From contig HF988645.1 in the NCBI GenBank assembly GCA_000434675.1, forward strand, positions 69,513 to 93,624: 24,112 nt of DNA, given 5' to 3'. Position numbers and translations under genes: made by a program. Source of the DNA: Faecalibacterium sp. CAG:1138. Its GTDB lineage: Bacteria > Bacillota > Clostridia > Christensenellales > CAG-917. Of the stretch, positions 1 to 6,339 are shown piece after piece. The notes below the pieces were generated by a model that was given only the letters and a program-made list of their open reading frames with translations, was not told the origin of the DNA and did not search any database. Numbering within the stretch: position 1 is the first letter of the stretch; the number at the start of each line of letters is the position of its first letter.

Positions 1-788
1 CTGGCGGCAATGTACCCGACGTCGCCGGCCGAAAGCGACCTTACAGGCATCGATTTAGGGTTAAAAACCCCCACTTCCGTCACGTCAAAAACTTTGCCCG
101 AGCTCATCATCATGATTTTGTCGCCCGCTTTCACGCTTCCGTCAAACACCCTGACCATTGAAATCGCGCCCTTATAGTTGTCGTAGAAGCTGTCGAAGAT
201 AAGTGCTTTCAAAGGCTTGTTCTCGTCGCCGTTTGGCGGCGGCAGCATCTCCACTATTTTGTCCAGAACCTCGGTGATGTTGGTGCCTTCTTTTGCGGAA
301 ATGAGCGGCGCGTTTTCGGCGTCAAGGCCTATAACGTCCTCGATTTCCCTCTTAGCTTCCTCGGGATCTGCCGACGGAAGATCTATTTTGTTTATAACCG
401 GCAAAACCTCCAGGTCGTTGTCGATGGCAAGATAGACGTTTGTCAGCGTCTGCGCCTCAACGCCCTGCGTTGCGTCCACGATAAGTATCGCGCCCTCGCA
501 TGCCTTCAGACTTCTGGACACTTCGTAGGTAAAGTCAACGTGTCCCGGCGTGTCGATAAGGTTCAGAGTGTATTCCTCCCCCTTATAGTTGTAAATAAGC
601 CTGCACGTCTGAAGCTTTATGGTTATGCCGCGCTCTTTCTCTATCTCCATATTGTCCAGAAGCTGCTCGCTCATATCCCTTTTGGACACGGTGTCCGTCA
701 TTTCGATGAGCCTGTCGGCAAGGGTTGACTTGCCGTGATCTATGTGGGCAACGATACAGAAATTGCGAATTTTCGATTGATCTTGCAT
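1..788 (-). CDS. lepA: Elongation factor 4 (LepA), N-terminal 262 residues, 3' end outside window
   Basis: This encodes the translational GTPase EF-4/LepA, which acts on stalled or mis-translocated ribosomes in the cytoplasm. The gene runs off the left edge, so only about 262 of the usual ~600 residues are visible. The ATG at 788 is preceded by GGAGA. The G domain opens with IRNFCIVAHIDHGKST (P-loop near residues 14-22), followed by DTPGH (79-83), NKID (133-136) and SAK (~164-166), and then by the start of domain II. The 'IRNFCIVAHIDHGKSTLADR' type start is typical of LepA rather than TypA or EF-G. A separate promoter lies at 833-861, so the gene need not be co-transcribed with the small gene upstream. 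Confidence 0.95.
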   Translation of the reverse strand, partial: MQDQSKIRNFCIVAHIDHGKSTLADRLIEMTDTVSKRDMSEQLLDNMEIEKERGITIKLQTCRLIYNYKGEEYTLNLIDTPGHVDFTYEVSRSLKACEGAILIVDATQGVEAQTLTNVYLAIDNDLEVLPVINKIDLPSADPEEAKREIEDVIGLDAENAPLISAKEGTNITEVLDKIVEMLPPPNGDENKPLKALIFDSFYDNYKGAISMVRVFDGSVKAGDKIMMMSSGKVFDVTEVGVFNPKSMPVRSLSAGDVGYIAA

Positions 789-832
789 TTTTTCTCCGCG
801 GGCGAAATGCGCCCAAAAATTTGTATAGAACA

Positions 833-861
833 ATTATACATAATTTTCTTGCTTTTTGCAA
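833..861 (-). promoter_or_regulatory. Promoter of lepA
   Basis: On the minus strand the -35 is TTGCAA (861-856), followed by a 17-bp spacer and a perfect -10 TATAAT (838-833). The 5' leader contains a small hairpin, GGGCG-cattt-CGCCC, just before the ribosome binding site of lepA. Confidence 0.75.
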
Positions 862-878
862 CGATATCCGTACCTTTC

Positions 879-906
879 AAAAAAAATGGCGGCGATTTCT
901 CGCCGC
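879..906 (-). terminator. Intrinsic terminator after the 33-codon small gene
   Basis: On the minus strand the stem GCGGCGA / TCGCCGC (906-900 with 895-889) has a GAAA loop and is followed by CCA and eight T residues. It lies 23 bp after the stop of the small gene and upstream of the lepA promoter. Confidence 0.8.
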
Positions 907-929
907 TTTGTTTTCGGGAAGTTCCCGCG

Positions 930-1031
930 TCATTTCTTCATCTTTTTCAAAACCGATTTGACAGAATCCTGTTTCAAAAGAATGCAGGCGCCGATTGCGC
1001 CGATGAGCAGCCCTGTTTTGAATTTAGTCAT
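930..1031 (-). CDS. 33-residue small basic membrane-associated protein candidate
   Basis: This short reading frame starts at ATG 1031, seven bases after a strong GGAGGTG ribosome binding site, and ends at TGA 930-932. The 33-residue product has a short hydrophobic core (residues 8-19, GLLIGAIGACIL) followed by a lysine-rich tail ending KKMKK. A TATAAT box lies upstream (1076-1071), though no good -35 matches it, and a terminator follows directly. The own RBS, own terminator and plausible amphipathic product make it a likely real small gene. Its function is unknown. Its shape (one short hydrophobic stretch plus a cationic tail) resembles small YtxH-like or type I toxin-like peptides, but I cannot assign it to either. 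Confidence 0.6.
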   Translation of the reverse strand: MTKFKTGLLIGAIGACILLKQDSVKSVLKKMKK

Positions 1032-1102
1032 CTTTTCCACCTCCCGAATTTAGTCTGTCAAAAACCACAAATTATATTCTGCGAATTTTTTCCAAATTTT
1101 AC

Positions 1103-1140
1103 AAAAGCGGCGGAACGTTTTTTTCGTTCTGCCGCTTTTT
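1103..1140 (-). terminator. Terminator of the isc operon (bidirectional)
   Basis: The 12-bp stem AGCGGCGGAACG / CGTTCTGCCGCT (1106-1117 with 1125-1136, one G-T pair) has an all-T-type loop and is flanked by A and T runs on both sides. It lies 29 bp after the iscU stop codon. Confidence 0.85.
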
Positions 1141-1168
1141 ACAAAGTTGAATGAATTATCGTCTTATT

Positions 1169-1546
1169 TTATTTTTGTTCTGCCTGACGTTTTCTGTAGT
1201 CGTCGATTGCGGCCTTTATTGCTTCTTCCGCAAGCACGCTGCAATGAATTTTTTGAGGAGGCAGACCTTCGAGGCTTTCGATTACGTCCTTGTTTTTAAG
1301 CTGCAAGGCTTCGTCCAGAGTTTTGCCGATAACCATGGTAGTTGCAACGGACGAAGAAGCGATGGCCGCCGCGCAGCCGAAGGTTTTGAATTTTGCGTCT
1401 TTTATAATATCGTCTTCGATTCGCAAAGTGATTTGCATGATGTCTCCGCAGGTGGCGTTGCCGACCGTGCCGATGGCGTTGTAGTTTTCGACTTCGCCTA
1501 CGTTTTGCGGATTTTTGAACGTTTCCATTACTTTTTCGCTATACAT
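1169..1546 (-). CDS. iscU: Iron-sulfur cluster scaffold protein IscU/NifU-like
   Basis: This is the scaffold on which IscS-derived sulfur and iron are assembled into Fe-S clusters before transfer to target proteins. The 125-residue product has the full IscU core length. The three conserved cysteines are present: C33 in GNATCGD, C58 in FGCAAAIASSS, and C102 in HCSVLAEEA. The C-terminal LPPQKIHCS segment corresponds to the LPPVK region that contacts the Hsp70 partner in classical IscU. ATG 1546 is preceded by AAGGAG, which lies inside the last codons of iscS, so the two genes are translationally linked. No hscA/hscB follows; the operon ends at the terminator downstream. Confidence 0.95.
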   Translation of the reverse strand: MYSEKVMETFKNPQNVGEVENYNAIGTVGNATCGDIMQITLRIEDDIIKDAKFKTFGCAAAIASSSVATTMVIGKTLDEALQLKNKDVIESLEGLPPQKIHCSVLAEEAIKAAIDDYRKRQAEQK

Positions 1547-1547
1547 A

Positions 1548-2717
1548 CTAATTCTCCTTATTTACGTTATAAAGCGGGGACATTTTTCTGAGTCTTTCAA
1601 CGACTTCGACCAAAACGTCCAGAGTGTAGTCGATTTGTTCCTTGGTGTTATCCTTGCCGAGGCTGAAGCGAATGCTTCCGTGAGCGATTTCGACAGGCAC
1701 GCCGATGGCCAGAAGCGTGTGCGACGGCTCCAGCGAACCACTTGAGCACGCAGAGCCGGATGACGCTTCGACGCCGGCCAAATCCAAGCTGAACAAAATG
1801 CTTTCGCCTTCGATATATTCGAAGCTGAAGTTTGCGTTGCAAGGCAAGCGTTTTTCTCTGTCGCCGTTCAAGCGGACGTAAGGTATGCGCGAAAGAACTC
1901 CGTCGATAAAGTAATTTCTGAGCTCGGTGATTTTTTTTGCGTTTTCGCCCATGTCTTTGACCGCAAGTTCGATTGCTTCGCCCATGCCGACGACCGACGC
2001 GAGGTTGGTGGTGCCCGCCCTCATGCTGCGTTCCTGTTCGCCGCCGTGCAGAAGTTTGCCGATTTTGACGCCGTTTTTGATGTAAAGCGCGCCGACGCCC
2101 TTAGGTCCGTAGAACTTGTGTGCACTCATACTCAAAAAGTCAACGCCCAGATCTTTCACGTCCACCGGTATGCTGCCAACGGCCTGCACTGCGTCGGTAT
2201 GAACCAAAACGCCGTGTTTTTTGGCTATTCTGACAACGTCTTTTATAGGTTCGATGGTGCCGATTTCGTTGTTTGCAAGCATCACGGAAACGAGAATGGT
2301 TTTGTCGGTTATTGCGTTTTCCAACTGCTCCAAATCGACGAAACCGCCTTTATCCACGTTGAGATAGGTAACTTTCACGCCGTGTTTTTCAAGCCACTTA
2401 GCCGTGGTCATCATGGCGCTGTGCTCGATTGACGAAATGATGATTTCGTTGCCCTTTGCCGCATTTGCTTCGCAAACGCCCTGCAAAACCCAGTCGTCCG
2501 CTTCCGAGCCGCCGGAAGTGAAATAAATTTCGTTTGGTTTGGCGTTTATGGCCGCGGCAACCTGACCTCTGGCCTTATCCACCGCAACGGCCGCTTCGCG
2601 CCCGACTCCGTGCTGACTGTTTGCATTTCCGAATTTCTCCGTGAAATAAGGCAGCATCTTTTCAAGAACTTTCGGATCGACGTACGTCGTCGCCGAATGG
2701 TCTAAATAAACTCTCAT
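1548..2717 (-). CDS. iscS: Cysteine desulfurase IscS/NifS
   Basis: This PLP enzyme converts cysteine to alanine and passes persulfide sulfur to IscU and other acceptors. The start is ATG 2717, overlapping the iscR stop as ATGA. A longer in-frame extension exists upstream but lies inside iscR. The 389-residue protein opens with VYLDHSATTYVDP. It shows the PLP-contact segment SIEHSA (H100), HTDAVQ (D175, Q178), the Schiff-base lysine K201 in SMSAHKFYGPKG, and the catalytic cysteine C324 in SSGSACSSGS on a long flexible loop, as in group I desulfurases. It is the middle gene of iscR-iscS-iscU. Confidence 0.97.
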   Translation of the reverse strand: MRVYLDHSATTYVDPKVLEKMLPYFTEKFGNANSQHGVGREAAVAVDKARGQVAAAINAKPNEIYFTSGGSEADDWVLQGVCEANAAKGNEIIISSIEHSAMMTTAKWLEKHGVKVTYLNVDKGGFVDLEQLENAITDKTILVSVMLANNEIGTIEPIKDVVRIAKKHGVLVHTDAVQAVGSIPVDVKDLGVDFLSMSAHKFYGPKGVGALYIKNGVKIGKLLHGGEQERSMRAGTTNLASVVGMGEAIELAVKDMGENAKKITELRNYFIDGVLSRIPYVRLNGDREKRLPCNANFSFEYIEGESILFSLDLAGVEASSGSACSSGSLEPSHTLLAIGVPVEIAHGSIRFSLGKDNTKEQIDYTLDVLVEVVERLRKMSPLYNVNKEN

Positions 2718-3139
2718 ATCTGCTCCTCTATATTCTCGTCCAGCATATCCTGCAATGAAAACGAGTTCAAAACGTTGTTTATCGAATTGTAAATTTTTGT
2801 CCAAACGCCGCGGGTTTTGCATATTGCCGAATCCTCACACGGCGCCGAAATGCACTTGACGATTTCCAGTCCGTCCTCCAAAGCCCGCAATATTTCGCCC
2901 AGCGAAATGTCCTTCGGATTTCTGGTGAGGTAGTAACCTCCCGTCGCTCCTCTGACGCTCTCCACGATGCCCGCGCGCTTCAAAAGAATTATTATTTGTT
3001 CCAGATAGCTTTCAGTGACGGCGGTCCTTTCGGCGATGGTAGGCGTTGCAATCGGTTTTTGCGGATCGGACGGATCGTACTCTTCCGCAAGCACCTGACA
3101 TGCCCTGAGGCCGTAGCGTGATTTTGTCGATATACGCAT
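2714..3139 (-). CDS. iscR: Rrf2-family Fe-S sensing repressor IscR
   Basis: This DNA-binding regulator probably senses Fe-S status and represses its own isc operon. The 141-residue product has the Rrf2 winged helix (MRISTKSRYGLRA at the start and the ATGGYYLTR wing at about 65-73). It carries three cysteines, C96, C101 and C107, where IscR-type proteins ligate a [2Fe-2S] cluster. CymR-type Rrf2 proteins lack them, which favours IscR. It is first in the operon behind its own promoter, with two related operator copies in the upstream DNA (3148-3164 and 3215-3231). Its stop overlaps the iscS start. Confidence 0.92.
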   Translation of the reverse strand: MRISTKSRYGLRACQVLAEEYDPSDPQKPIATPTIAERTAVTESYLEQIIILLKRAGIVESVRGATGGYYLTRNPKDISLGEILRALEDGLEIVKCISAPCEDSAICKTRGVWTKIYNSINNVLNSFSLQDMLDENIEEQI

Positions 3140-3147
3140 TTTTAATC

Positions 3148-3164
3148 CCTACTTTTTTAGTCGG
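3148..3164 (-). promoter_or_regulatory. Putative IscR operator copy 1, at the transcription start
   Basis: On the plus strand the sequence is CCTACTTTTTTAGTCGG. It matches the copy at 3215-3231 at 14 of 17 positions, with identical outer arms CCTAC and GTCGG. It lies just downstream of the iscR -10 box, a position where bound repressor would block initiation. Confidence 0.6.
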
Positions 3165-3168
3165 CTAT

Positions 3169-3198
3169 ATCATACCACACACCGTTATTATTTGTCAA
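3169..3198 (-). promoter_or_regulatory. Promoter of the iscRSU operon
   Basis: On the minus strand the -35 is a perfect TTGACA (3198-3193), followed by an 18-bp spacer and TATGAT as the -10 (3174-3169). Initiation is expected near 3162, inside operator copy 1. Confidence 0.8.
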
Positions 3199-3214
3199 GA
3201 AAAAATAAATAATT

Positions 3215-3231
3215 CCTACAATTTTTGTCGG
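3215..3231 (-). promoter_or_regulatory. Putative IscR operator copy 2, upstream of the -35
   Basis: On the plus strand the sequence is CCTACAATTTTTGTCGG, within the inverted repeat TCCTACAA-TTT-TTGTCGGA (3214-3232, one mismatch in 8-bp arms). Its spacing to copy 1 is 67 bp start to start. Confidence 0.6.
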
Positions 3232-3297
3232 ATTTATTTTAAGGTAAAATTTTATATGCGTTAAGCTTTGCTTATTTGTTATGTTTTTAAGCAAAAA

Positions 3298-3353
3298 GGG
3301 AGTGCGAGGGTGTCCCTCGCCCGAATGACAAGTAAGTCTATCTCGCACTCCCC
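3298..3353. repeat. Nested-hairpin intergenic element
   Basis: The outer 11-bp arms GGGAGTGCGAG (3298-3308) and CTCGCACTCCC (3342-3352) enclose, and compete with, an inner hairpin CGAGGG-TGT-CCCTCG (3305-3319). On the minus strand the outer stem is followed by TTTTT, so it could be a second terminator behind yebC. The internal 'CGAATGACAAG' is typical of dispersed intergenic palindromic elements in genomes of this kind, but only one copy is visible here. Confidence 0.5.
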
Positions 3354-3396
3354 GTTTGCAAGGGAAAATGCATAATTATAAATTATTAGCTTAAAC

Positions 3397-3428
3397 AAAA
3401 AAGCGGCGCAGCAATATAGCTGAGCCGC
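3397..3428 (-). terminator. Terminator after yebC
   Basis: On the minus strand an imperfect stem, GCGGC-TCAGC / GCTG-CGCCGC, has a TATATT loop and is followed by seven T residues. It starts 13 bp after the yebC stop. Confidence 0.75.
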
Positions 3429-3440
3429 ATGGTATAGTTA

Positions 3441-4178
3441 TTATTCTTCTTCGTCGTCTTCCGGCAAAATCGCATTGTGGAAAACGTTTTGCACGTCGTC
3501 CAGTTCTTCGAGTTTGTCGATAAGTTTTCTGACGGTATCGGCATGAGCCGTAGGGGTAACTTCGTTGTCCGGAATCATATCCACGTCGGCAGATACGATT
3601 TGAACGCCCTTTGCTTCCAGAGCTTCCCTGACAGTGCCGAGATCCGAAGGAACGGTGTAGATTTCGTAGCAATCGTCTTCGGTGAGCATATCTTCCGCGC
3701 CAGCGTCCAAAGCGATGTCCATAAGTTCGTCTTCGCCGATGGTGTCTTTGTCAACGATGATGACGCCTTTCTTGCTGAACATATAGGACACGCAACCGGT
3801 TTTGCCCATTGCTCCGCCGTTGCGATCGAAAAGGTGTCTTACGTCGCCCGCCGTGCGGTTTACATTGTCGGTCAGACATTCGACGATAACCGCAACGCCT
3901 TCCGGACCGTAGCCTTCGTAAACGATTTCTTCGTAGTTGACAGCGCCGAGTTCGCCCGAAGCCTTTTTGATGGAACGAGTGATGTTGTCGTTAGGCATAT
4001 TGTTTGCTTTTGCCTTCGAGATGACGTCCCTGAGTTTGGCGTTGGAGTTAGGATCTGCTCCGCCAGCTTTCACGGCAACCGCGATTTCGCGGCCGATTTT
4101 GGTGAAGATGTTGGATCTTGCCGCGTCGGATTTGCCTTTTTTTGCCTGTATATTGTGCCATTTGCTATGACCGCTCAT
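3441..4178 (-). CDS. yebC: YebC/PmpR-family protein (translation/transcription-associated)
   Basis: The 245-residue product has the hallmark YebC start MSGHSKWHNIQAKKGKSDA and the typical full length of the family. It also has the conserved EEIVYEGYGPEGVAVIVE block (~80-97) and an acidic C-terminus (PEDDEEE). Members are annotated as DNA-binding regulators; more recent work on the family links some members to translation of difficult peptide sequences. Position beside an rRNA methyltransferase and downstream of ribosomal protein genes fits the second view better, though this is inference. ATG 4178 follows AAGGAG and lies 12 bp after the methyltransferase stop, so the two are probably one transcript. 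Confidence 0.93.
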   Translation of the reverse strand: MSGHSKWHNIQAKKGKSDAARSNIFTKIGREIAVAVKAGGADPNSNAKLRDVISKAKANNMPNDNITRSIKKASGELGAVNYEEIVYEGYGPEGVAVIVECLTDNVNRTAGDVRHLFDRNGGAMGKTGCVSYMFSKKGVIIVDKDTIGEDELMDIALDAGAEDMLTEDDCYEIYTVPSDLGTVREALEAKGVQIVSADVDMIPDNEVTPTAHADTVRKLIDKLEELDDVQNVFHNAILPEDDEEE

Positions 4179-4190
4179 ATTTAATCTCCT

Positions 4191-4934
4191 TTACAAAACT
4201 GCTAAATTGTACATTGCCACGCCGCAAGCGACCGCAACGTTCAGCGATTCCATATCGTTAACCATTTTCATGGACATAACGACGTCGGACAAGCCGATCA
4301 TTTCGTCCGAAACGCCGTGCGCTTCGTTGCCTGCGATGACGGCAATATTTTTGTCGGTATCGATTTTCCTGAGAGGTTCGCCGCCCATATCGAGCGCAAC
4401 CGTATAGTAATTTTTCAGAACTTCCTTCATCTCGCCGGCGGTTTTTTTCAAAATCGAAAGCCTGAACACACCGCCCATGCTGGATCTGACGGCCTTGTTG
4501 TCGTAAGGATCGGCACACCCCACGAGATATAGAGTGCAAAATCCGAACGCCGCCGCGCTCCGCATTATGGTGCCGAGGTTCCCGGGATCGGAAACCCCGT
4601 CCAGAACCACAGCGTTGCCTCGCTTTTCGGAAGCGTTTTCCGGCATTTTTACCGTGGCCAGAATACCCGACGGCGTAACCGTGTCCGAAAGCGTTTTGAA
4701 CACGCTCTCCGTCACTGCGTAAACGGGCGCGTCGAAACGCTCGTAAACGTACCTAAGCTCTTCCGCCTTGCTTTTTTCGACGAAAAAACCCGTAACCTGC
4801 GCGCTTTTCGGCATATCCTTTAAGATGTTGACGCCTTCCGCGACAAACAGCCCTTCTTCTTTCCTGAACTTTTTGTCGGAAAGCTTTCTGACCAGTTTGA
4901 TTTTCGGATTGGACGCTGATTCGATGAATTCCAT
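4191..4934 (-). CDS. SpoU/TrmH-type 2'-O-ribose RNA methyltransferase
   Basis: The protein transfers a methyl group from S-adenosylmethionine to the 2'-OH of a ribose, most likely in 23S rRNA. ATG 4934 was chosen because translation from it begins with the family-typical IESASNPKIKLVRKL and a GGAGG lies 11 bp upstream; longer in-frame starts would overlap rplT. The 247 residues comprise an N-terminal substrate-binding part (1-100) and a SPOUT knot with motif 1 LDGVSDPGNLGTIMRSAAAFG (111-131), motif 2 VIAGNEAHGVS (199-209) and motif 3 ending SLNVAVACG (230-238). The usual 'IPM' before motif 3 reads MKM. The substrate position cannot be read from the sequence. Its RBS lies inside the rplT terminator stem. 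Confidence 0.88.
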   Translation of the reverse strand: MEFIESASNPKIKLVRKLSDKKFRKEEGLFVAEGVNILKDMPKSAQVTGFFVEKSKAEELRYVYERFDAPVYAVTESVFKTLSDTVTPSGILATVKMPENASEKRGNAVVLDGVSDPGNLGTIMRSAAAFGFCTLYLVGCADPYDNKAVRSSMGGVFRLSILKKTAGEMKEVLKNYYTVALDMGGEPLRKIDTDKNIAVIAGNEAHGVSDEMIGLSDVVMSMKMVNDMESLNVAVACGVAMYNLAVL

Positions 4935-4938
4935 ATCT

Positions 4939-4964
4939 AAAAATGCCTCCGAAAACGAAGGCAT
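4939..4964 (-). terminator. Terminator after rplT, carrying the RBS of the downstream methyltransferase
   Basis: On the minus strand the stem ATGCCTTCG-TTTT-CGGAGGCAT (4964-4943, one G-T pair) is followed by TTTTA. The 3' arm contains GGAGG, the likely ribosome binding site of the next gene, so hairpin formation would both terminate and mask translation. Confidence 0.75.
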
Positions 4965-4974
4965 TATTACGTTT

Positions 4975-5331
4975 CTATTTCGCCAAAGCGGCCTTTGCGG
5001 TTTCGCAAAGAGCTGCGAATGCGACAGAGTCGTTGACAGCGATGTCAGCCAGAACTTTTCTGTTGAGGTTGACGTCTGCAAGTTTCAGACCGTGCATCAG
5101 AACGCTGTAGCTGAGGCCGTTGACTCTGGCGGCGGCGTTGATACGAGCAATCCAAAGTTGACGGAATTCGCGTTTCTTTTGTTTGCGTCCGACGTAAGCG
5201 TATTGTTGGGACTTCATAACGGCTTGGCGAGCAACGCGATAGAGCTTGCTCTTTCCGCCGAAGTATCCTTTGGCTTGTTTCAAAATTTTTCTGCGTTTTT
5301 TAACGGCGTTTACGCCACGTTTAATTCTCAT
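4975..5331 (-). CDS. rplT: 50S ribosomal protein L20
   Basis: L20 is a 23S rRNA-binding assembly protein and, in several bacteria, the feedback regulator of its own infC-rpmI-rplT operon. The 118-residue length is standard, as is the basic N-terminus (MRIKRGVNAVKKRRKILKQA) and the core with YVGRKQKKREFRQLWIARI. ATG 5331 follows CGGAGG. The gene lies 17 bp after rpmI in the conserved order infC-rpmI-rplT. Confidence 0.98.
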   Translation of the reverse strand: MRIKRGVNAVKKRRKILKQAKGYFGGKSKLYRVARQAVMKSQQYAYVGRKQKKREFRQLWIARINAAARVNGLSYSVLMHGLKLADVNLNRKVLADIAVNDSVAFAALCETAKAALAK

Positions 5332-5348
5332 ATTACTCTACCTCCGTA

Positions 5349-5540
5349 CTATTGAATCAAGGTCCTTACGGACTTTTCTTGAGAATGATCTACATAGCCG
5401 CCTTGACGAAGGCCACGTTTACGTTTGGTGCTTTTTTTGGTCAAAATGTGGTTTTTACCCATTTTGGAACGTTTGATTTTGCCGGATGGAGTAAGAGTGA
5501 AGCGTTTTTTGGCTGCGCTCTTGGATTTCATTTTAGGCAT
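5349..5540 (-). CDS. rpmI: 50S ribosomal protein L35
   Basis: The start is ATG 5540, which gives the family-typical MPKMKSKSAAKKRF and follows TTGGAGG at a 9-bp distance. An in-frame ATG five codons upstream overlaps this RBS and is rejected. The protein has 63 residues, rich in Lys and Arg, with the GKNHILTKKSTKRKR core. It lies between infC and rplT. Confidence 0.98.
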   Translation of the reverse strand: MPKMKSKSAAKKRFTLTPSGKIKRSKMGKNHILTKKSTKRKRGLRQGGYVDHSQEKSVRTLIQ

Positions 5541-5610
5541 TTGTATTTCCTCCAAGTAAGTTATTTTAAGTTATATTTTGCGGCGAGCCGCGACTTTGCG
5601 TTGCTGATTG

Positions 5611-6129
5611 TTATTTGTTTTTCTGAGGGATAGGCGCGATGTTCATCGCTATGGTGCGCCCCTCGAGTTTAGGTTCCTTTTCCTTCACCGCGTACGGACG
5701 AACGATCTCGAAAAAGTCGTGCATAATCCCCATTGCGATTTCCGGATAAGCCTGCTGACGGCCTTTAAGTCTGATGGAAACGCGGACCTTGTCGCCGTTC
5801 TGCACGAACTTTATTGCCTGCTTGGCCTTGATGTTGAGATCGCCCACGTCTATGGTGGCCGACAACCAAACCTCTTTCAGTTCAACGATTTTCTGATTTT
5901 TCTTTGCGTCTTTTTCGCGCTTGGTCTGCTCGTACTTAAACTTGCCGTAGTCCATGATTTTGCACACCGGCGGAACGGCCGTAGGAGAAATTTTGACCAG
6001 ATCCAAACCTTGTTCTTCAGCCATTCTGTTGGCTTCCTGCGCGCTCAAAATGCCCAGCTGATCGCCGTTTGCGGAGATAACGCGAAGTTCTCTGTCCCTG
6101 ATCTGTTCGTTGATTTGAAGCTCTTTAAT
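5611..6129 (-). CDS. infC: Translation initiation factor IF-3, ATT start codon
   Basis: IF-3 monitors start-codon and initiator-tRNA pairing on the 30S subunit. I place the start at ATT (6129-6127), which follows GGAGGG at an 8-bp distance and gives a 172-residue product beginning (M)KELQINEQIRDRELRVI. An in-frame ATG farther upstream (6192) would read through the terminator hairpin of the leader and has no RBS. The N-domain (NEQIRDRELRVISANG, linker KIMDYGKFKYEQTKREK) and the C-domain (IKFVQNGDKVRVSIRLKGRQ) are both complete. A non-canonical AUU start is the known device by which IF-3 represses its own translation. infC heads infC-rpmI-rplT. Confidence 0.96.
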   Translation of the reverse strand: MKELQINEQIRDRELRVISANGDQLGILSAQEANRMAEEQGLDLVKISPTAVPPVCKIMDYGKFKYEQTKREKDAKKNQKIVELKEVWLSATIDVGDLNIKAKQAIKFVQNGDKVRVSIRLKGRQQAYPEIAMGIMHDFFEIVRPYAVKEKEPKLEGRTIAMNIAPIPQKNK

Positions 6130-6261
6130 GGTAGTTTCCCTCCGAAAAAAATTTGCCGACGGCATAAACTCCGTCGGCAATAAACAAACCAAATCAGTCT
6201 TATTTAGTGCGGCAACCGACCTGCCATTGGCGGCGGTGAGAACGGAGTTCTGCTTGTTTGC
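6130..6261 (-). promoter_or_regulatory. Leader of the infC-rpmI-rplT operon with transcription attenuator
   Basis: The leader of about 130 nt contains a strong intrinsic terminator before infC: the stem TTTGCCGACGG / CCGTCGGCAAA, at 6152-6162 with 6171-6181, followed on the minus strand by seven T residues (6144-6152 region). Farther upstream, AACTCCGT (minus strand, 6249-6242) is exactly complementary to ACGGAGTT (6174-6167) in the 5' arm and loop of that terminator, so the two could form an antiterminator. The likely regulator is L20 or IF-3, by analogy with the known L20 leaders of Firmicutes. Confidence 0.75.
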
Positions 6262-6267
6262 GCTTAT

Positions 6268-6296
6268 ATAATAGCAAAACCGAAAAATTTTGTCAA
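6268..6296 (-). promoter_or_regulatory. Promoter of the infC operon
   Basis: On the minus strand TTGACA (6296-6291) is followed by a 17-bp spacer and TATTAT (6273-6268). Initiation is expected near 6261. Confidence 0.85.
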
Positions 6297-6339
6297 CGGT
6301 TTTTGACGGGATTTTGCGGCAAAAATCCCATTTGTTATA

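Noticed and set aside
1548..2822. Longer iscS reading frame starting at 2822
   Set aside because: It overlaps the coding end of iscR by more than 100 bp, has no RBS, and the family start (MRVYLDHSATT) is at 2717.
3477..4184. Long plus-strand open frame across yebC
   Set aside because: It lies opposite the recognisable YebC protein and has no family, RBS or codon pattern; it is an antisense shadow of the real gene. The same applies to long frames opposite thrS, glnN, the GH5 gene and the amidohydrolase.
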